From the NCBI GenBank assembly GCA_017428025.1, contig JAFRRO010000018.1:1-35229 (forward strand): a stretch of DNA of 35,229 nucleotides, in the 5' to 3' direction. This document shows, in pieces, positions 32,977-35,229 of the stretch. Position 1 is the stretch's first letter, and each line of letters opens with the position of its first letter. The notes beneath the pieces were generated by a model, which was not told where the DNA came from, did not search any database, and saw only the letters and a program-made list of their open reading frames with translations. This DNA is from Clostridia bacterium (lineage in GTDB: Bacteria > Bacillota > Clostridia > Christensenellales > CAG-138). The position numbers and the translations under genes were made by a program.

Positions 32977-33492
32977 TCAGTTTTCCGGCTTGAACGCGTC
33001 GGTGACCGTCAGTTCAAAGTCCATCGTCTGCACGTCCACCTCGGTCAGTACATCCGCATAGACGCGATTCTCGCCGGAGAACAGCTTGAGGCTGCCGCCC
33101 GCGGTATAGAAATCCGCATAGCCGTACATCATGCCGCTGTCGTCATAGAACGAGATGCGCAGACCGCCGATCAGCGTTTTCTGAAAGGTGTTCGTGATCG
33201 TCGCGTCGATCAGCGTTTCGCCGTTGTGCTCGTAGACGCGCAGGTTGGACACCGACAGATAATAATCGTAATAGTGCGTCTGCGGATCCAGGATCGGCAG
33301 ACCGTTCGGATCGGTCGAAAAGCCCTCGCCCTCGATCGGCGCAAAGTAGATCGGCTCCGGCGCGGGAGACGGCGTCGGCGTCACGCGGACGGCCGGCGCA
33401 CTCGTTTGCTCCGGCAGATAGATCAGATGCGCTTCCTGAGAGGTGCATGCCGCCGTCAGCAGCGCGACGGCAAGGATCAACAGGCGTTTCAT
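32977..33492 (-). CDS. Small lipoprotein with a beta-sandwich-like domain
   Basis: 171 residues. The signal peptide ends LTAAC (Cys16), followed by a Pro/Thr-rich linker (VTPTPSPAPEP). The C-terminal ~100 residues (YYLSVSNLRVYEHNGETLID, ATITNTFQKTLIGGLRISF) resemble FxLYD-type Ig-like domains that hold envelope proteins, a weak structural guess. The ATG overlaps the stop of the Lgt-like gene upstream (4 bp), so the two are coupled. Function unknown. Confidence 0.75.
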   Translation of the reverse strand: MKRLLILAVALLTAACTSQEAHLIYLPEQTSAPAVRVTPTPSPAPEPIYFAPIEGEGFSTDPNGLPILDPQTHYYDYYLSVSNLRVYEHNGETLIDATITNTFQKTLIGGLRISFYDDSGMMYGYADFYTAGGSLKLFSGENRVYADVLTEVDVQTMDFELTVTDAFKPEN

Positions 33493-34424
33493 GCTTCGGT
33501 TTCGGACGCTTCCTCCGCTTTCGGTTCGGGTTCAGAGGGTTTCGGCACTTCCGGCTCCTGTTCGGGTTGTTCGGGCTCGGTTGCTTCCGGTTCGAGTTCC
33601 GGCGCTTCCGGCTCCGGTTCGGGTTCCGGCGTTTCCGGCACCGGTTCGGGCTCGGGTGCCTTGCGGGCGGACTTTGCGAACAGCGTGACGCCGATCAGCA
33701 CAAACAGCATGCCGATCAGCACAAGCTGATTGAACCGGATCTCGCCGAATACGATCTGCCGCGCTTCCCCGTCGCGCAGCCACTCGAGGATGAACTCCGC
33801 AACGATATAGAGCAGCATCGTCACGCGCGCCGCTTTGCCCGCCTGCAGCTTCTTTTTGAGCATCAGCAGCGCTGCGGCGCCGAGCGCGAGGCATACGAGA
33901 AAATCAAGGAAGAACACCGCATATGCGACCGTCTCATGATCGGCAAAGTATGCGTGCGTGAACGTCGCAAGCGGAAAAAACTTCGGCACGCCGTCGCCGA
34001 CGACCGGTCCGAGTCCGTCGCAGAGAAAGAAATCCGACCAGCGTCCGACGGCAAGTCCGAAGAACGCGCCGGGCAGAAGCGCGTCAAACACTTCCCCGCG
34101 GTCAAGCTTTTTGATGCGCGTATAGATCAGCACGCCGACCGCCGCAAACAGCAGCGCGCCGGGCAGATTCATGCCGGTCTGCGACAGATCGACGATCGAG
34201 GAAAACGCGACCTTACCCGAGATTGCCGCAAACAAGCGTCCGCCGACAATGCCGCACGGAATCCCGATGATGCAGGCGTCGAGCGCGAGATCCTTGTACA
34301 TCCCGCGTTTCTTGATGATCCATTCCGAGACGACGACCGCGACCAGAATACCGAGCGCGAGCATGACCGCGTTCCACGGCAGCAGGAACGTCCCGCAGTT
34401 CAAAGCAGTGTTGAAAGAATCCAT
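33489..34424 (-). CDS. Divergent prolipoprotein diacylglyceryl transferase-like membrane protein with Pro/Glu tail
   Basis: 311 residues. The first ~250 form an Lgt-like seven-helix membrane protein: WNAVMLALGILVA, GIVGGRLFAAISG, AVGRWSDFF and FILEWLRDGE. Lgt transfers diacylglycerol to the lipobox cysteine of lipoproteins. Here the GRxxNFIN segment has become GRWSDFF (Arg128 kept, Asn replaced by Asp131), and the expected His-Gly-Gly-Leu loop reads NLPGALLF, so the essential His is missing. Arg217 of the late conserved Arg motif is kept. Residues 255-311 are a Pro/Glu repeat tail (PEPEPVPE...), predicted disordered. Operon with the lipoprotein downstream. It may be a paralogue with another substrate or a non-enzymatic role. 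Confidence 0.8.
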   Translation of the reverse strand: MDSFNTALNCGTFLLPWNAVMLALGILVAVVVSEWIIKKRGMYKDLALDACIIGIPCGIVGGRLFAAISGKVAFSSIVDLSQTGMNLPGALLFAAVGVLIYTRIKKLDRGEVFDALLPGAFFGLAVGRWSDFFLCDGLGPVVGDGVPKFFPLATFTHAYFADHETVAYAVFFLDFLVCLALGAAALLMLKKKLQAGKAARVTMLLYIVAEFILEWLRDGEARQIVFGEIRFNQLVLIGMLFVLIGVTLFAKSARKAPEPEPVPETPEPEPEPEAPELEPEATEPEQPEQEPEVPKPSEPEPKAEEASETEA

Positions 34425-34444
34425 ATGATACCCTCCGTGCCTCT

Positions 34445-34473
34445 ATTATAATCCAACTTGCCGCAAATGGAAA
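34445..34473 (-). promoter_or_regulatory. Promoter of the Lgt-like - lipoprotein operon
   Basis: On the minus strand TTTCCA (34473-34468), 17 bp, TATAAT (34450-34445), about 20 bp before the ATG with GGAGGG between. Confidence 0.55.
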
Positions 34474-34545
34474 GAGGAAAGCAAAAAGTTCACGAATTCC
34501 GAACGCGTACGTTCAAAAAAACAGCGAAAGAGAGCAAAATAATAG

Positions 34546-34574
34546 TTGACAATTCGAAAACCGCATCGTATAAT
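34546..34574 (+). promoter_or_regulatory. Consensus promoter of tRNA-Leu
   Basis: TTGACA (34546-34551), exactly 17 bp, TATAAT (34569-34574): a perfect sigma-70-type consensus 10 bp before the mature tRNA 5' end. Confidence 0.9.
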
Positions 34575-34583
34575 ACACCTTGC

Positions 34584-34666
34584 GCGGCAGTGCTGGAATT
34601 GGCAGACAGGCACGTTTGAGGTGCGTGTGCGCAGGCGTATGGGTTCAAGTCCCATCTGCCGCACCA
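34584..34666 (+). tRNA. tRNA-Leu (anticodon GAG)
   Basis: 83 nt with CCA encoded. The acceptor stem is GCGGCAG with CTGCCGC, discriminator A, then CCA. D stem CTG/CAG, anticodon stem CACGT/GCGTG with loop TTGAGGT (anticodon GAG, reading CUU/CUC), a class II longer variable arm, and T stem ATGGG/CCCAT with loop TTCAAGT. Promoter and terminator are both adjacent. Confidence 0.95.
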
Positions 34667-34710
34667 AAGAAAAGAACCATCCCTTGCGGATGGTTCTTTT
34701 CTTTGGTTTT
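34666..34710 (+). terminator. Terminator of tRNA-Leu
   Basis: A 17-bp perfect stem (34666-34682 with 34688-34704), a 5-nt loop and a GGTTTTT tail. Confidence 0.9.
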
Positions 34711-35150
34711 TGGTTAGGTCGGGACTTGACTGAACGCCCGCAAAATGCCGCAGTGCGGCGTTTTGCAGTGAAGCGGCTTTGCGGCAGGCGTGTACGATGG
34801 TACGCGCGGGAAGCGCGCGATCTACCGCTGTAACGCAGCGAAGCGAAGTGAATAGCAGCGCGGAGCGCAAGCGGAAGACGCCGATATCCACCGCCGCAAA
34901 GAAGTCCCATCTGCCGCAGTTTGGCGTTTTGCAGTGAACCATGTTCCGCGCGGGGAGGGCTTTTGGTTTGCGAATGAATAAGGCTTCCCCTTCGAGGGGA
35001 AGCTCCGCGAAGCGGTGATGAGGTGGACACGCAAAGAGCGTCAGCTTTTGCGGATCATTCTGTCTGCACGGAACACCTCATCCGCCTTCGTTGACACTAC
35101 GGCACCTTCTCCTCAAGTAACCACTGATTTAATCATTGAACGAGATGTGG
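34711..35150. other. Repeat-rich gene-free spacer beyond the tRNA
   Basis: No gene is supported. It holds a hairpin GCAAAATGCCGC-AGT-GCGGCGTTTTGC (about 34740-34766), a 25-bp direct repeat with two mismatches (34748-34772 and 34914-34938), a module (about 34778-34850) seen elsewhere in reverse orientation, the tRNA 3' copy and a GGCTTCCCC - GGGGAAGC hairpin near 34982-35002. The words CCTCATCCGCC and TGATGAGGTGG near 35018-35095 are typical of dispersed repeats. Confidence 0.6.
34902..34918 (+). repeat. 17-bp direct copy of the tRNA-Leu 3' end
   Basis: AAGTCCCATCTGCCGCA is identical to 34647-34663 (T loop to discriminator base), 255 bp downstream in the same orientation. It could be an att-site remnant. 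Confidence 0.65.
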
Positions 35151-35179
35151 TATAATGGTTACAATAGGAGGGCGAAGAA

Positions 35180-35229
35180 ATGGGACAGCAATTGAGTTTT
35201 ACAGATATAGAATACAGCAAGCGGAGAAG
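35180..35229 (+). CDS. Start of a probable IS5-type transposase, cut by window end
   Basis: Only 16 codons are present (MGQQLSFTDIEYSKRR). This opening (M-x-Q-L-S-F-x-D-x-E-Y) is characteristic of IS5/IS1182-group DDE transposases. AGGAGGG lies 7 bp before the ATG and a TATAAT box is at 35151-35156. The bases are AT-richer than surrounding genes. The inverted end of the element was not identified. The identification rests on a short N-terminus and should be treated as likely, not proven. Confidence 0.6.
   Translation, partial: MGQQLSFTDIEYSKRR

Noticed and set aside
34446..35030. Minus-strand open frame over the tRNA
   Set aside because: It is antisense to a clear tRNA and to repeat sequence.

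Overview
The window is about 35 kb of high-GC (roughly 60% by eye) DNA from what looks like an uncultured gut-type Clostridia (Bacillota), possibly of the Christensenellales/Oscillospirales sort. This is inferred from strong AGGAGG ribosome-binding sites, sigma-A promoters with 17-bp spacers, lipoprotein signal peptides, the gene families present and the many intergenic repeats of the 'TGTCATCCTGAG / AAGGATCT' and 'CGATATGCC' kinds. No taxonomic marker gene is present, so the assignment is tentative.

Left part (1-17.6 kb): a carbohydrate-use region. It starts with the 3' end of a secreted phosphodiester-glycosidase (NAGPA-like) protein. Next come a repeat-filled spacer, a surface GH13 alpha-amylase lipoprotein (minus strand), two small unknown membrane-anchored proteins, and a GH53 endo-beta-1,4-galactanase lipoprotein. 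After these lies a complete MalEFGK-type ABC importer: a solute-binding lipoprotein carrying three C-terminal SusE/SusF-like modules, a MalF-type permease with a long N-terminal extension, a MalG-type permease and an MsmX/UgpC-type ATPase. A GH2 beta-galactosidase-like enzyme and a GH36 alpha-galactosidase follow, both without signal peptides. The natural reading is that glucan or galactan is cut at the surface, the oligosaccharides are imported, and they are finished by cytoplasmic galactosidases. Whether the importer takes maltodextrin, galacto-oligosaccharides or both cannot be settled from sequence.

Middle part (17.7-26.3 kb): an MTAP/PNP-family nucleoside phosphorylase; an ECF sigma factor with its probable membrane anti-sigma partner; a HAD phosphatase divergent from a CPBP protease - nitroreductase - MATE operon; a second repeat-rich spacer carrying an inverted copy of sequence from 1.5 kb; and two AT-richer genes of unknown function.

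Right part (26.3-35.2 kb): MscL with an added zinc ribbon, then (upstream on the same minus strand) a compact operon nfo - DUF362/ferredoxin - metal ABC transporter (binding protein, ATPase, permease). These are followed by a U32 peptidase on the plus strand, a lipoprotein plus a divergent Lgt-like membrane protein with a Pro/Glu tail, a tRNA-Leu(GAG) with an exact consensus promoter, a repeat-rich spacer holding a 17-bp copy of the tRNA 3' end, and the first 16 codons of what looks like an IS5-type transposase.

The least expected items are a 174-bp intergenic element present twice (12.9 kb and 32.7 kb) with conserved hairpins and compensatory changes; the three glycan-binding-like modules fused to the ABC binding protein; the MscL-zinc ribbon fusion; and the Lgt-like protein lacking the expected catalytic residues.
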